From positions 3,595,501-3,659,500 of the forward strand of contig NZ_CP059997.1 of the NCBI RefSeq assembly GCF_018736145.1: a stretch of DNA of 64,000 nt, in the 5' to 3' direction. Below the pieces are notes generated by a model. The model was not told the DNA's origin and searched no databases. It saw only the letters and a list, made by a program, of their open reading frames with translations. The position numbers were made by a program, and so were the translations under genes. Shown here one piece after another: positions 57,281 through 64,000 of this stretch. Source of the stretch: Amycolatopsis sp. CA-230715 (GTDB lineage Bacteria > Actinomycetota > Actinomycetes > Mycobacteriales > Pseudonocardiaceae). The stretch's first letter is position 1; each line of letters begins with the position of its first letter.

Positions 57281-58012
57281 ATGGGGCAGATGAGGGCGCA
57301 GGTCGCGGGGAACGTGAACGCGGCACGGGCGAGAGTGTGGGTCGCGGTTTCCGCGGCGACCATGGCATGGGGCGCATTCACGATGTTGCTCATGCACGCG
57401 GTCAGCAACCGCGACCCGCTGTTCGACACGTTGTCCAGCTACGTGATTTCCGGGCAGGGAGCGGCAATGCTCGCTTCTAGCATTCTTGCCTTGGCCGTCA
57501 GTTCCATTGCTCTGCTTGGCGCACTGTTGTCGTGCGGCATCGGCGCTTCCCGAACCTGCGTCGCCTTGTTCGCGATCTGGACCACGGGCCTCACCCTCGC
57601 GGCGATATTCCCGGCGAGCTGGCCGGAACGGCCAGATCCCGTCAGCGGTCAGATTCATCAATATGCGTGCCTTTTCGCGTTTCTGAGCCTCCCCGGAATC
57701 GGCTTCGCCGTGTTGGAACGCGTCCCGGACGCGCGCATTCGGAAGCTGACGTTCCTCAGCGTCGGCACGCTCGCCCTGTTCGGGTTGAGCTACTTGTTCA
57801 ACGCACTCCGCGACGTACCCGACGTGAGTGACCTGTCGGCCATGCTCCCTGTGGGCGTCATGCAGCGCCTCACGCTCGCGGTCGACCTCGCGCTGCTGTG
57901 CGGGCTGCTGCTCCACGCCTATCGCATTGTCACCATTAGAAATGACATCGTCGCTGGTCAGCAGGTTGTTACCGAGCAGGCTGGTGATCGAACGTCGCCG
58001 CCTGCCGGGTAG
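57281..58012 (+). CDS. DUF998 membrane protein
   Basis: A 243-residue protein with about seven predicted membrane helices, including ARVWVAVSAATMAWGAFTML, SILALAVSSIALLGALLSCG, TCVALFAIWTTGLTLAAIFP and LTLAVDLALLCGLLLHAYRI. The motif NRDPLFDTLSSYV and the PVSGQIHQYACLFAF region fit DUF998. The function is unknown. The ATG at 57281 is preferred because TAATCT lies seven bases upstream, i.e. a leaderless transcript; a GTG at 57263 would add six codons. Confidence 0.82.
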   Translation: MGQMRAQVAGNVNAARARVWVAVSAATMAWGAFTMLLMHAVSNRDPLFDTLSSYVISGQGAAMLASSILALAVSSIALLGALLSCGIGASRTCVALFAIWTTGLTLAAIFPASWPERPDPVSGQIHQYACLFAFLSLPGIGFAVLERVPDARIRKLTFLSVGTLALFGLSYLFNALRDVPDVSDLSAMLPVGVMQRLTLAVDLALLCGLLLHAYRIVTIRNDIVAGQQVVTEQAGDRTSPPAG

Positions 58013-58057
58013 TTTGGGCTGCATTCACGCCAGGTCCGAACTGGGGAGCAACCCATC

Positions 58058-58708
58058 ATGAAGATTCCGTTGCGGGCGATGTTGCCCGCGCTCGCCGCGG
58101 TCATCCTGCTCGGCGGCTGTTCGAACGCCTCCGAAGCCGGGCCCGCGACACCGTCCGCCGCCGCGTCCCCGGCGCAACCGGGCAAACCATGGAACGACGA
58201 GCTGAAAAACGCCGAGGCCGGCGAGAAGGTCGGCGGTACCGGATCCCCTTGTCAGCTGCCCGTCACGTTCGACGTGGCCAAGGGCTGGAAGCCGAAGCCT
58301 GTCGATGTGGGAACGGGCAGCGGCGCCGGCCTGGACGCACTCGCGCACCAGGGCGGCTTCACGCTCAAATGCGAAATTGACGGGAAACCAGCCGGATTCA
58401 TCGGGTTCCTGCGAATCTGGGCCGAGGACGCGCCAGGCAAGTCGCCGCGGCAGGCACTCGAAGCTTTCGTCGCGGGCGACCGCAACGTCACGGAGAAGAC
58501 CTACCGGGATTCAGGACCGCTTCAGGGCGTCGAAGTGACCTACCTCAAGGACAACAAGGCGTTGGAAATGGTGTCCCGGGCCCGCGCGCTGGCGGTCTCG
58601 ACGGCTTCCGGCGTAGTAGTGCTGGCGCTGGGCGGCCTGGACGAGGAGGAACACCAACAGATGCTGCCCGCCTACCTCACCGCGAAGCAGTCCCTCGTCA
58701 CGAACTAG
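58058..58708 (+). CDS. Secreted lipoprotein of unknown family
   Basis: A 216-residue lipoprotein. Signal with lipobox AVILLGGC, Ser/Ala/Pro linker, and a folded domain with two Cys (SPCQLPVTFDVAKGWKPKPV and FTLKCEIDGKPAGF) and a second half with GVEVTYLKDNKALEMVSRAR. It resembles small lipoproteins of Amycolatopsis-type genomes; no function can be assigned. ATG with GGGGAG about a dozen bases upstream. Confidence 0.82.
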   Translation: MKIPLRAMLPALAAVILLGGCSNASEAGPATPSAAASPAQPGKPWNDELKNAEAGEKVGGTGSPCQLPVTFDVAKGWKPKPVDVGTGSGAGLDALAHQGGFTLKCEIDGKPAGFIGFLRIWAEDAPGKSPRQALEAFVAGDRNVTEKTYRDSGPLQGVEVTYLKDNKALEMVSRARALAVSTASGVVVLALGGLDEEEHQQMLPAYLTAKQSLVTN

Positions 58709-58730
58709 CGAGCCCGGTCATCGCGGCGTA

Positions 58731-58750
58731 TCGTTCGTTCGAACGAACGA
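58731..58750. promoter_or_regulatory. 20-bp perfect palindrome before the amidase-TetR operon
   Basis: TCGTTCGTTC followed immediately by its exact complement GAACGAACGA, 18 bp upstream of the amidase start. Built from TCGT/GAAC tetramer repeats. A binding site for the TetR protein encoded downstream, giving autoregulation of the operon, is the simplest reading. Confidence 0.65.
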
Positions 58751-58768
58751 GGATTTGGGGGGGCCGCG

Positions 58769-60166
58769 ATGACCGAGACGCCACCAGTCGATGCCGAGGT
58801 GAACTCCGCCGGCCTCGCCGAGCAGGTTCGGCTGCTGGCCGAGGGCGTCGTCAGCTCGACCGAACTGACCAAGATCGCGCTGACCAGGGCCGACGCCAGC
58901 CAATCGACGCTGAACGCATTTCGGTGGATACGCCGGGAACAGGCACTCCTGGACGCCGCCGAAGCCGACCGCCGACTGGCCTCGGGCGAGAGCGGACCGC
59001 TGCTCGGCGTTCCGATCGCCATCAAGGACGACGTGGATATCGCGGGGCTGCCGACTGCCTTCGGCTGCCGCGGCGAGTTCACTCCCAAGGCCGCGGACTG
59101 CGAAGCGGTACGCAGGTTGCGTGCCGCGGGCGCGGTGATCATCGGCAAGACCAACACCCCGGAAATCGGTCAATGGCCGTTCACCGAAGGCGCTGCCTTC
59201 GGTATGACCCGCAACCCGTGGCACCTCGACCACACGCCCGGAGGATCCTCGGGAGGTTCCGCGGCAGCCGTCGCCGCGGGCGTCGTGGCCGCCGCGCTCG
59301 GCTCGGACGGCGCCGGATCCGTGCGCATCCCGGCCGCGTGGACCAACCTCGTGGGTATCAAGCCGCAACGAGACCGGATTTCACCTGCTCCGGAACCAGA
59401 GTTGTTCCACGGCCTGACCGTGCTCGGCCCGCTAGCCCGAACAGTCACCGATGCGGCGTTGTTGCTGGACGTCGCGGCCGACGCCGGTAGCAAATACCGG
59501 GACGCGGCGTCACGTCCGCCCGGACCGCTTCGCATCGGGCTGTCCACCCGCATTCCGTTCACCGCGACCAGGACCAAGCTCGATCCAGAGGTTCGCGCCG
59601 CCATCGAGCGGCTTGCGGAAACGCTTCGCGGCCTGGGACACGAAGTCGTACCCGCCGAACCGGCCTACGGGCTCATCGGGCTCAGCTTCCTCCCGCGCTC
59701 GCTCACCGGCGTGCGGGACTGGTGCCGTCGCGTTCCGGATCGACGGCAACTCGACCCGCGCACGCGCTCCAACGGGAAGCAGGGATCCGTTCTCGCGGGT
59801 CCTGCCCTGCGGGCCGCACGCGCGGTGGAACCCCTGTTGCGGAAACGAGTCGGCGCTGTCTTCGGCCAGGTCGATGTGGTGCTGGCGCCGACGACCGCCA
59901 TGACGCCGCCTCGAATCGGCAGCTTCGAAGGGCTTTCCGGCTGGGAAACGGACCAAGCCATGATCGCCGCGTGCCCGTACGCGTGGCCATGGAACGTCCT
60001 TGGCTGGCCGGGAGTGAACGTTCCCGCGGGACTCACCGCGTCCGGTCTTCCGCTCGGCGCGCAATTGCTCGGGCCATCGGATTCGGAAGAGCTCTTGATC
60101 AGTCTCGCCGCCCACTTGGAGTCGGCGGAACGCTGGTACGACCGCCGTCCGGCGACCACATGGTGA
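58769..60166 (+). CDS. Amidase signature family hydrolase
   Basis: A 465-residue amidase with the Ser-cisSer-Lys triad: Lys in PIAIKDDVDIAGL, the Gly/Ser-rich box HTPGGSSGGSAAAVAAG with the cis-Ser, and the nucleophile Ser in GSDGAGSVRIPA. The C-terminal half is less conserved. The substrate is unknown; many relatives hydrolyse aryl amides or glutamine-like side chains. A GGGGGG stretch gives the Shine-Dalgarno. It overlaps the downstream TetR gene. Confidence 0.92.
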   Translation: MTETPPVDAEVNSAGLAEQVRLLAEGVVSSTELTKIALTRADASQSTLNAFRWIRREQALLDAAEADRRLASGESGPLLGVPIAIKDDVDIAGLPTAFGCRGEFTPKAADCEAVRRLRAAGAVIIGKTNTPEIGQWPFTEGAAFGMTRNPWHLDHTPGGSSGGSAAAVAAGVVAAALGSDGAGSVRIPAAWTNLVGIKPQRDRISPAPEPELFHGLTVLGPLARTVTDAALLLDVAADAGSKYRDAASRPPGPLRIGLSTRIPFTATRTKLDPEVRAAIERLAETLRGLGHEVVPAEPAYGLIGLSFLPRSLTGVRDWCRRVPDRRQLDPRTRSNGKQGSVLAGPALRAARAVEPLLRKRVGAVFGQVDVVLAPTTAMTPPRIGSFEGLSGWETDQAMIAACPYAWPWNVLGWPGVNVPAGLTASGLPLGAQLLGPSDSEELLISLAAHLESAERWYDRRPATTW

Positions 60167-60735
60167 GCACCCGCGAGTCGATCCTGCGCGCCGCGTTGCG
60201 GGTGATCGGCGAACAAGGGGTGTCCGGGCTGACCAACCGGCGCATCGCGACCGACGCCGGTGTTTCACTGGGCACCTTGACTTATCATTTTCCGAGCCAG
60301 ACCGAACTTCTGCGCCAAGCCATGCTGCTGTTCGCCGAGAACGAGACGATAAAGCTCCGAGGCCTGGTAAACGCCAACAAAACCGGTGACATCACTGTTG
60401 AAGAGGCTGCCGCAGCAGTGGAGCGGGTGCTCGAGCAGATGACGTTCGGCGCCGACGAAATCGCCCCGCTCGAACTGTATCTCCAAGCAGGCCGCGACCC
60501 TGACCTGCGCGACGCGACCCAACGCTGTTTCGCCGCCTACGACGAACTCGCGTTGACTGTGCTCCGCGCGCTCAAAGTAGATGAGCCGCAACACATCGCG
60601 CCTGCAGTCGTGGCGCTGATCGCGGGACTGCAGCTGCGCCGGCTCGCGACGGGCGCGTCGACCGGTTCACCAGCCGCGGGAGCATTGACAATGCTGATTC
60701 GAGGCGCGAACCACCCCAAAGAGGTAACTTCGTAG
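60160..60735 (+). CDS. TetR-family transcriptional repressor
   Basis: A 191-residue repressor: helix-turn-helix ESILRAALRVIGEQGVSGLT and NRRIATDAGVSLGTLTYHFP; the C-terminal domain is all-helical. It begins inside the last codons of the amidase gene (ATGGTGA), so both are translated from one message. It probably binds the 20-bp palindrome upstream of the amidase and senses the amidase substrate or product; this is inference. GTG 60163 is an alternative start. Confidence 0.9.
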   Translation: MVSTRESILRAALRVIGEQGVSGLTNRRIATDAGVSLGTLTYHFPSQTELLRQAMLLFAENETIKLRGLVNANKTGDITVEEAAAAVERVLEQMTFGADEIAPLELYLQAGRDPDLRDATQRCFAAYDELALTVLRALKVDEPQHIAPAVVALIAGLQLRRLATGASTGSPAAGALTMLIRGANHPKEVTS

Positions 60736-60788
60736 CCATCCGCAGAAAAGTGGTGAAACAGGCGCGAGTTTCCGCGACAGTAATAGAC

Positions 60789-61799
60789 ATGACTGAATCT
60801 GGGGTAGACCGAGAAGACACCGACCTCGCGGAAGCGCTGCGCAGGTCCGTAATCGAAACCAACCAGGCGCACGCCCGCATGCTGCGGCTGATCGCCGAAT
60901 TCGTGGAAACCGAACAGGAGCGGGGCACGCCGATCGAGGTCGCACGCCTCCTGGACATCACCGAGCGCGAGGCGAACCGGAAGATCGCGCTGGCGCAAGC
61001 ACTGCTGTCCTATCTTCCCAAGACGCTGACCGCGCTCGACAACGGCGAGATCAGTGAAGAGAAAGCCATGGCCGTATTCAGTGCGACTCGGTGCCTGAGC
61101 GAGCCCAAGGCGCAGGAAGTCGACGACGTGATCGTGACCAAGTTCCCGGGCCGGAACCCCTCGACACTGCGACGCGCGGCCAACGTGGCGGTCACGAAGG
61201 TCGATGCCGAGGCCCACGCTAAGCGTTCCCGTAAAGCGCGCAGCGATTCGATGATGAGAGTCAGCCATGGAGCCAACGGCACTTCGACGCTCCGAGTTCG
61301 CCTTCCCGCCGAAGAAGCGATGGCGCTCTACTCGACCTGCGACCGCGTCGCCCAGGACCTCAAGGCCCAGGGTGACACGCGACCGGTGGCTCAGCTCCGC
61401 GCCCAAACACTCGTCACGCGCTGCCTCGACGGCGAAAACCGTGACGGGGTCGTCAAGGCCGACGTTCTCGTCCACATCGATCAGAGCACTCTCGAAGGCG
61501 AGCGAGACGACCCCGCCCACCTCGTCGGCTACGGCCCCATCTCCGCGGCTGTCGGTCGCGAGATCAGTGCGAGCCCCCATGCGACCCAGCGCACGACTGC
61601 GGAACCTCGGCCCAGTACCGAGCGCGTGCTCCACCGCACGCCCCCGGCCAGCCCCCACCTAGCCGGTCGGTCCGCACGAATCCGGCTGCGCCCACCGGTA
61701 CCGTCGCAGCGCAATCGCTCGTCCTGCGGGGCTCCCGGCGCGAGCGCGGCCGAATCCCCAGCACCGACCTTGACGGATTCCGTCGCCGAGGAGCAATAG
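60789..61799 (+). CDS. DUF222 (13E12-type) protein without HNH domain
   Basis: A 336-residue protein carrying the N-terminal DUF222 domain of the 13E12 repeat family: VARLLDITEREANRKIALAQ, LTALDNGEISEEKAMAVFSA, VDAEAHAKRSRKARSDSMMR, LPAEEAMALYSTCDRVAQ and DVLVHIDQSTLEGERDDPAH. In the family an HNH endonuclease domain with CxxC zinc sites normally follows; here the last 70 residues are Arg/Pro/Ser-rich without Cys pairs or HNH. The gene ends 14 bp before the IS element. It may be a decayed copy. Confidence 0.75.
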   Translation: MTESGVDREDTDLAEALRRSVIETNQAHARMLRLIAEFVETEQERGTPIEVARLLDITEREANRKIALAQALLSYLPKTLTALDNGEISEEKAMAVFSATRCLSEPKAQEVDDVIVTKFPGRNPSTLRRAANVAVTKVDAEAHAKRSRKARSDSMMRVSHGANGTSTLRVRLPAEEAMALYSTCDRVAQDLKAQGDTRPVAQLRAQTLVTRCLDGENRDGVVKADVLVHIDQSTLEGERDDPAHLVGYGPISAAVGREISASPHATQRTTAEPRPSTERVLHRTPPASPHLAGRSARIRLRPPVPSQRNRSSCGAPGASAAESPAPTLTDSVAEEQ

Positions 61800-61810
61800 C
61801 TACCCGAGTG

Positions 61811-62920
61811 CTAGTGTTCTGAGTCGTTGATTGTTTTATTGATCCGGGTGCAGTAGTGGGCCAGGCTGTCCAGGATTTCGTCGGCGGTTTTGGTCCACAC
61901 GAACGGTTTCGGGTTGTCGTTCCATGCGGCGATCCAGGCATCGACGTCGTCTTCCAGTTCCTTGACGCTGCGATGGGCCGAGCGACGCAGTTTGCGGTTG
62001 GTCAACTCCGCGAACCAGCGTTCCACCAGGTTCAGCCAACTGCTGGAAGTCGGGGTGAAGTGCAGGTGGAAGCGAGGATGCGCGGCCAGCCAGGTCTTGA
62101 TCGCCGGGGTTTTATGGGTGGCGTAGTTGTCGCACACCAGGTGTAGATCCAGCTCGGCTGGCGTGTTCTTGTCGATGGTTTTGAGGAACCGCAAGAATTC
62201 CTGGTGCCGGTGACGGCGCTGATGTTGGCCGATCACCCGCCCCGTGGCGATGTCCAGTGCGGCGAACAGGCTCGTGGTGCCGTAGCGGACATAGTCGTGG
62301 GTGCGACGCTCAGGGACCCCGGGCATCATCGGCAACATCGGCGCGGTCCGGTCCAGTGCCTGCATCTGGGACTTCTCGTCCACGGCCAGAACCATGGCGT
62401 TGCCCGGCGGGTCCAGATACAACCCAACGATGTCACGGACCTTGTCGATGAACAGCGGATCGGTCGAGAGCTTCCAGATGTCCACCAGATGCGGCTTGAG
62501 ACCGAACGCCCGCCAGATCCGCGAAATCGCCGTCTGCGACATCCCGACCGCGTCCGCCATCGACCGAGTCGACCAATGACTGTCCTCACGAGCAGGTCGC
62601 TCTTCCAACGTTTTGGTGATGACCTCCTCGACCTGCGCGTCGGTGATCGTGCGAGGCGCGCCCGGCCGAGGCTCGTCAGACAAACCATCCAGACGACGCT
62701 CGACGAATCGCTTGCGCCACTTGCCCACCGTGGGCAACGAGATCTTCAGCTCGCGAGAGACCTCACTGTTGGACAAGCCCTCCGCACAGGCCAGCACGAT
62801 CCGCGCCCGCGTCGCCAACGCCTGCGCGGTCTTACCCCGCCGAATCCAACCCCGCAACGTGTCACGCTCAACCTCTGTCAATTCCAACAACGACAGTTTC
62901 GGACCACGGCCATCACCCAT
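61811..62920 (-). CDS. IS630-family transposase
   Basis: A DDE transposase of 369 residues: N-terminal helix-turn-helix (ARIVLACAEGLSNSEVSREL, KISLPTVGKWRKRFVERRLD), a second one (EDSHWSTRSMADAVGMSQTA), and the catalytic domain with first Asp in NAMVLAVDEKSQMQALDR, second in LHLVCDNYATHKTPAI, and SSSWLNLVERWFAELTNR with the final Glu. The stop TAG is made of the duplicated TA target and the flanking G, so the reading frame ends outside the element. The ATG at 62920 is used; GTG 62929 is also possible. Confidence 0.93.
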   Translation of the reverse strand: MGDGRGPKLSLLELTEVERDTLRGWIRRGKTAQALATRARIVLACAEGLSNSEVSRELKISLPTVGKWRKRFVERRLDGLSDEPRPGAPRTITDAQVEEVITKTLEERPAREDSHWSTRSMADAVGMSQTAISRIWRAFGLKPHLVDIWKLSTDPLFIDKVRDIVGLYLDPPGNAMVLAVDEKSQMQALDRTAPMLPMMPGVPERRTHDYVRYGTTSLFAALDIATGRVIGQHQRRHRHQEFLRFLKTIDKNTPAELDLHLVCDNYATHKTPAIKTWLAAHPRFHLHFTPTSSSWLNLVERWFAELTNRKLRRSAHRSVKELEDDVDAWIAAWNDNPKPFVWTKTADEILDSLAHYCTRINKTINDSEH

Positions 62921-62964
62921 ACCCCACACTAAAAAACTACCAACGAATCAACGACTCAGAACAC
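61814..62964. mobile_element. IS630-family insertion sequence, apparently intact
   Basis: 1151 bp element with perfect 19-bp terminal inverted repeats GTGTTCTGAGTCGTTGATT (61814-61832) and its complement (62946-62964), flanked by TA at 61812-61813 and 62965-62966, the TA target duplication of the IS630/Tc1 superfamily. It contains one full-length transposase gene. The insertion lies between a DUF222 gene and a CGNR gene. Confidence 0.9.
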
Positions 62965-63521
62965 TAGGTGCCTTTGCTTCGCGCGTAGTGCTTACGTGCC
63001 TTCGCCCGGTTGCCGCATCGCGCCATCGAGCACCATTGTCGATTGCGCTTCGGTGAAGTGTCCGCGAAGCGAAGACCGCAGTCGTCCGCGGCACAGATCC
63101 GAAGAACGACAGAAGCGATCACCGCTTCGATCGCGTCGACGGCAATGATCGCCAACGCGTTCTTCACGGGGTCGGCGACAGCTGCCGAACGCAAGCGCGG
63201 TTTGTTGTCACGGTCGTAGCGAAGTTGCGGCGCCACAGGCGGTACCGCGGCCGCAACCTTGTTGATCAAGCCCACATCTTCGGTGGAGGGCCGACTTCCC
63301 TCGGGCGTACGGAGAATCCGATCGACCGCTTCCCGCAGAGCGCGGATGCGGACGAGGTCCGCTTCCGCGACTTCGGCGCGGGCGGCGAGACCCGCATGTC
63401 GGAGCCACTCACCGACTGCCGCGGTGCTGGTCAACAGCTCCGTGCCGCCGGTCTTCCTGTCCCGCAACGTGTTGACGAGGTCAATGCTGACTCTGCCGCC
63501 GTCGAAGACCCAATCCGCCAT
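62964..63521 (-). CDS. CGNR zinc-finger (ABATE-domain) transcription factor
   Basis: A 185-residue protein with ABATE domain (SIDLVNTLRDRKTGGTELLT, AVGEWLRHAGL) and the C-terminal CGNR finger LRICAADDCGLRFADTSPKR plus NRQWCSMARCGNRAKARKHY. A second member of the family of the gene at 48584, but with a different N-terminus. The stop TAG lies exactly on the IS target TA. Two inverted repeats CTAACC-N9-GGTTA lie just before the start codon and are probably its own operators. Confidence 0.9.
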   Translation of the reverse strand: MADWVFDGGRVSIDLVNTLRDRKTGGTELLTSTAAVGEWLRHAGLAARAEVAEADLVRIRALREAVDRILRTPEGSRPSTEDVGLINKVAAAVPPVAPQLRYDRDNKPRLRSAAVADPVKNALAIIAVDAIEAVIASVVLRICAADDCGLRFADTSPKRNRQWCSMARCGNRAKARKHYARSKGT

Positions 63522-63530
63522 GACGAGATT

Positions 63531-63587
63531 CTAACCCTTGCCATCGGTTAAGGGTGCTTCTAGCCTCTAACCCCATCAACTGGTTAG
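63531..63587. promoter_or_regulatory. Tandem CTAACC-N9-GGTTA sites
   Basis: Site 1 at 63531-63550 (CTAACC, 9 bases, GGTTA) and site 2 at 63567-63587 (CTAACC, 9 bases, GGTTAG), start-to-start 36 bp, in the 77-bp gap between the divergent CGNR and hydrolase genes. Conserved half-sites with conserved spacing and unrelated spacer sequences indicate protein binding. Confidence 0.65.
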
Positions 63588-63598
63588 CGGAGGTGACC

Positions 63599-64000
63599 AT
63601 GCCGAGTTCGACAGCGATCGTCAACGGAATCCGTATGCACTACCGGTATGCGGGCATGGACCAAGGCGGCACTCCGGTGGTTCTCCTGCACGGCTGGCCG
63701 CAGACTTCGCGTTGCTGGCGCCAAGTCATCGACGAGTTGGCCGCGGAGCGGCCGGTCATCGCGCCCGACCTTCGCGGCTACGGCCTCAGCGACAAGCCGC
63801 GAACGGGATATGACAAAAGGACGATGGCGGCGGACATCTCGGCGCTGGTGACCAGGTTCGGCTTCGCGCAAGTCAGTGTTGCCGGGCATGATCGAGGAGG
63901 ACGCGTGGCCCATCGGTGGGCGCTAGATCGGCCGGAGCAGATCGAGCGGCTTGCCGTGCTCGACATCGTGCCGACCCGAGAAGTCTGGCGCCGCCTGGAC
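63599..64000 (+). CDS. Alpha/beta hydrolase, epoxide hydrolase/dehalogenase-like (3' end outside window)
   Basis: 134 codons of an alpha/beta hydrolase; the gene runs off the right edge. The oxyanion region is VVLLHGWPQTSRCWRQVID, then IAPDLRGYGLSDKPRTGYD, and the nucleophile elbow AGHDRGGRVAHRWAL has Asp in place of Ser, typical of epoxide hydrolases and haloacetate/haloalkane dehalogenases. The rest of the triad lies outside. ATG with GGAGG at good spacing. It is divergent from the CGNR gene and is its likely target. Confidence 0.9.
   Translation, partial: MPSSTAIVNGIRMHYRYAGMDQGGTPVVLLHGWPQTSRCWRQVIDELAAERPVIAPDLRGYGLSDKPRTGYDKRTMAADISALVTRFGFAQVSVAGHDRGGRVAHRWALDRPEQIERLAVLDIVPTREVWRRLD

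Noticed and set aside
61567..61799. Frameshift hiding the HNH domain of the DUF222 protein
   Set aside because: I read the other two frames and saw no CxxC or HNH motif, so a simple frameshift does not restore it.

Overview
This is a high-GC actinobacterial chromosome segment. GTG starts are frequent, ATGA/GTGA overlaps join many genes, and promoters of the type TAnnnT followed 6-7 bases later by a start codon recur. A mycothiol gene (mshA), SenX3-RegX3, a BldC-like protein, a BldN-like ECF sigma factor and an HbhA homologue are present. Together these suggest a Pseudonocardiaceae-type organism (Amycolatopsis-like), although genus cannot be fixed from the sequence alone. No rRNA, tRNA or CRISPR array was recognised.

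Left half (1-31 kb): from memory, the gene order matches the conserved block around M. tuberculosis Rv0481c-Rv0509, read here in reverse. It holds hemA (cut by the left edge) and rex with a Rex-type operator; a fasciclin lipoprotein with a membrane-anchored sulfite-oxidase-fold enzyme; an acyl-CoA synthetase with a mini-glutaredoxin; an ECF sigma factor with a DUF5667 membrane partner; a HAD phosphatase, a PlsC-like acyltransferase and an epimerase; the 33-residue ribosomal protein bTHX and a BldC-like DNA-binding protein; proC with a thioesterase and proline dehydrogenase; a TIM-barrel isomerase, a proline-rich membrane protein and Ppx/GppA; regX3-senX3; gpmA, YbjN, mshA, an L,D-transpeptidase and murB. 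An aldo/keto reductase/LuxR pair interrupts the block. The gpmA-DUF4349 gap encodes what looks like a small RNA with several hairpins whose loops carry TCCCCCT and a strong intrinsic terminator, resembling the actinobacterial 6C RNA.

Middle (31-47 kb): small enzymes and methyltransferases, purU, a betaine/choline-type ABC transporter without its ATPase gene, and a tightly overlapped operon of a YbaK protein, an ornithine-cyclodeaminase-family protein and a histidine-ammonia-lyase-fold protein whose MIO-forming Ser and other catalytic residues are replaced. The core block then returns with DUF2516, hbhA and its XRE regulator; a near-perfect 25-bp palindrome lies in front of the regulator.

Right part (47-64 kb): accessory character, mostly regulator/target pairs with visible operators: TetR with a small membrane protein; yczR/yczE with a spaced direct repeat typical of MocR sites; an amidase-TetR operon with a 20-bp palindrome; and a CGNR protein divergent from an alpha/beta hydrolase with two copies of CTAACC-N9-GGTTA. 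A DnaA-box cluster lies before a DUF445 gene. An intact IS630-family element sits exactly in the stop codon of the last CGNR gene and takes its own transposase stop codon from the duplicated TA target.
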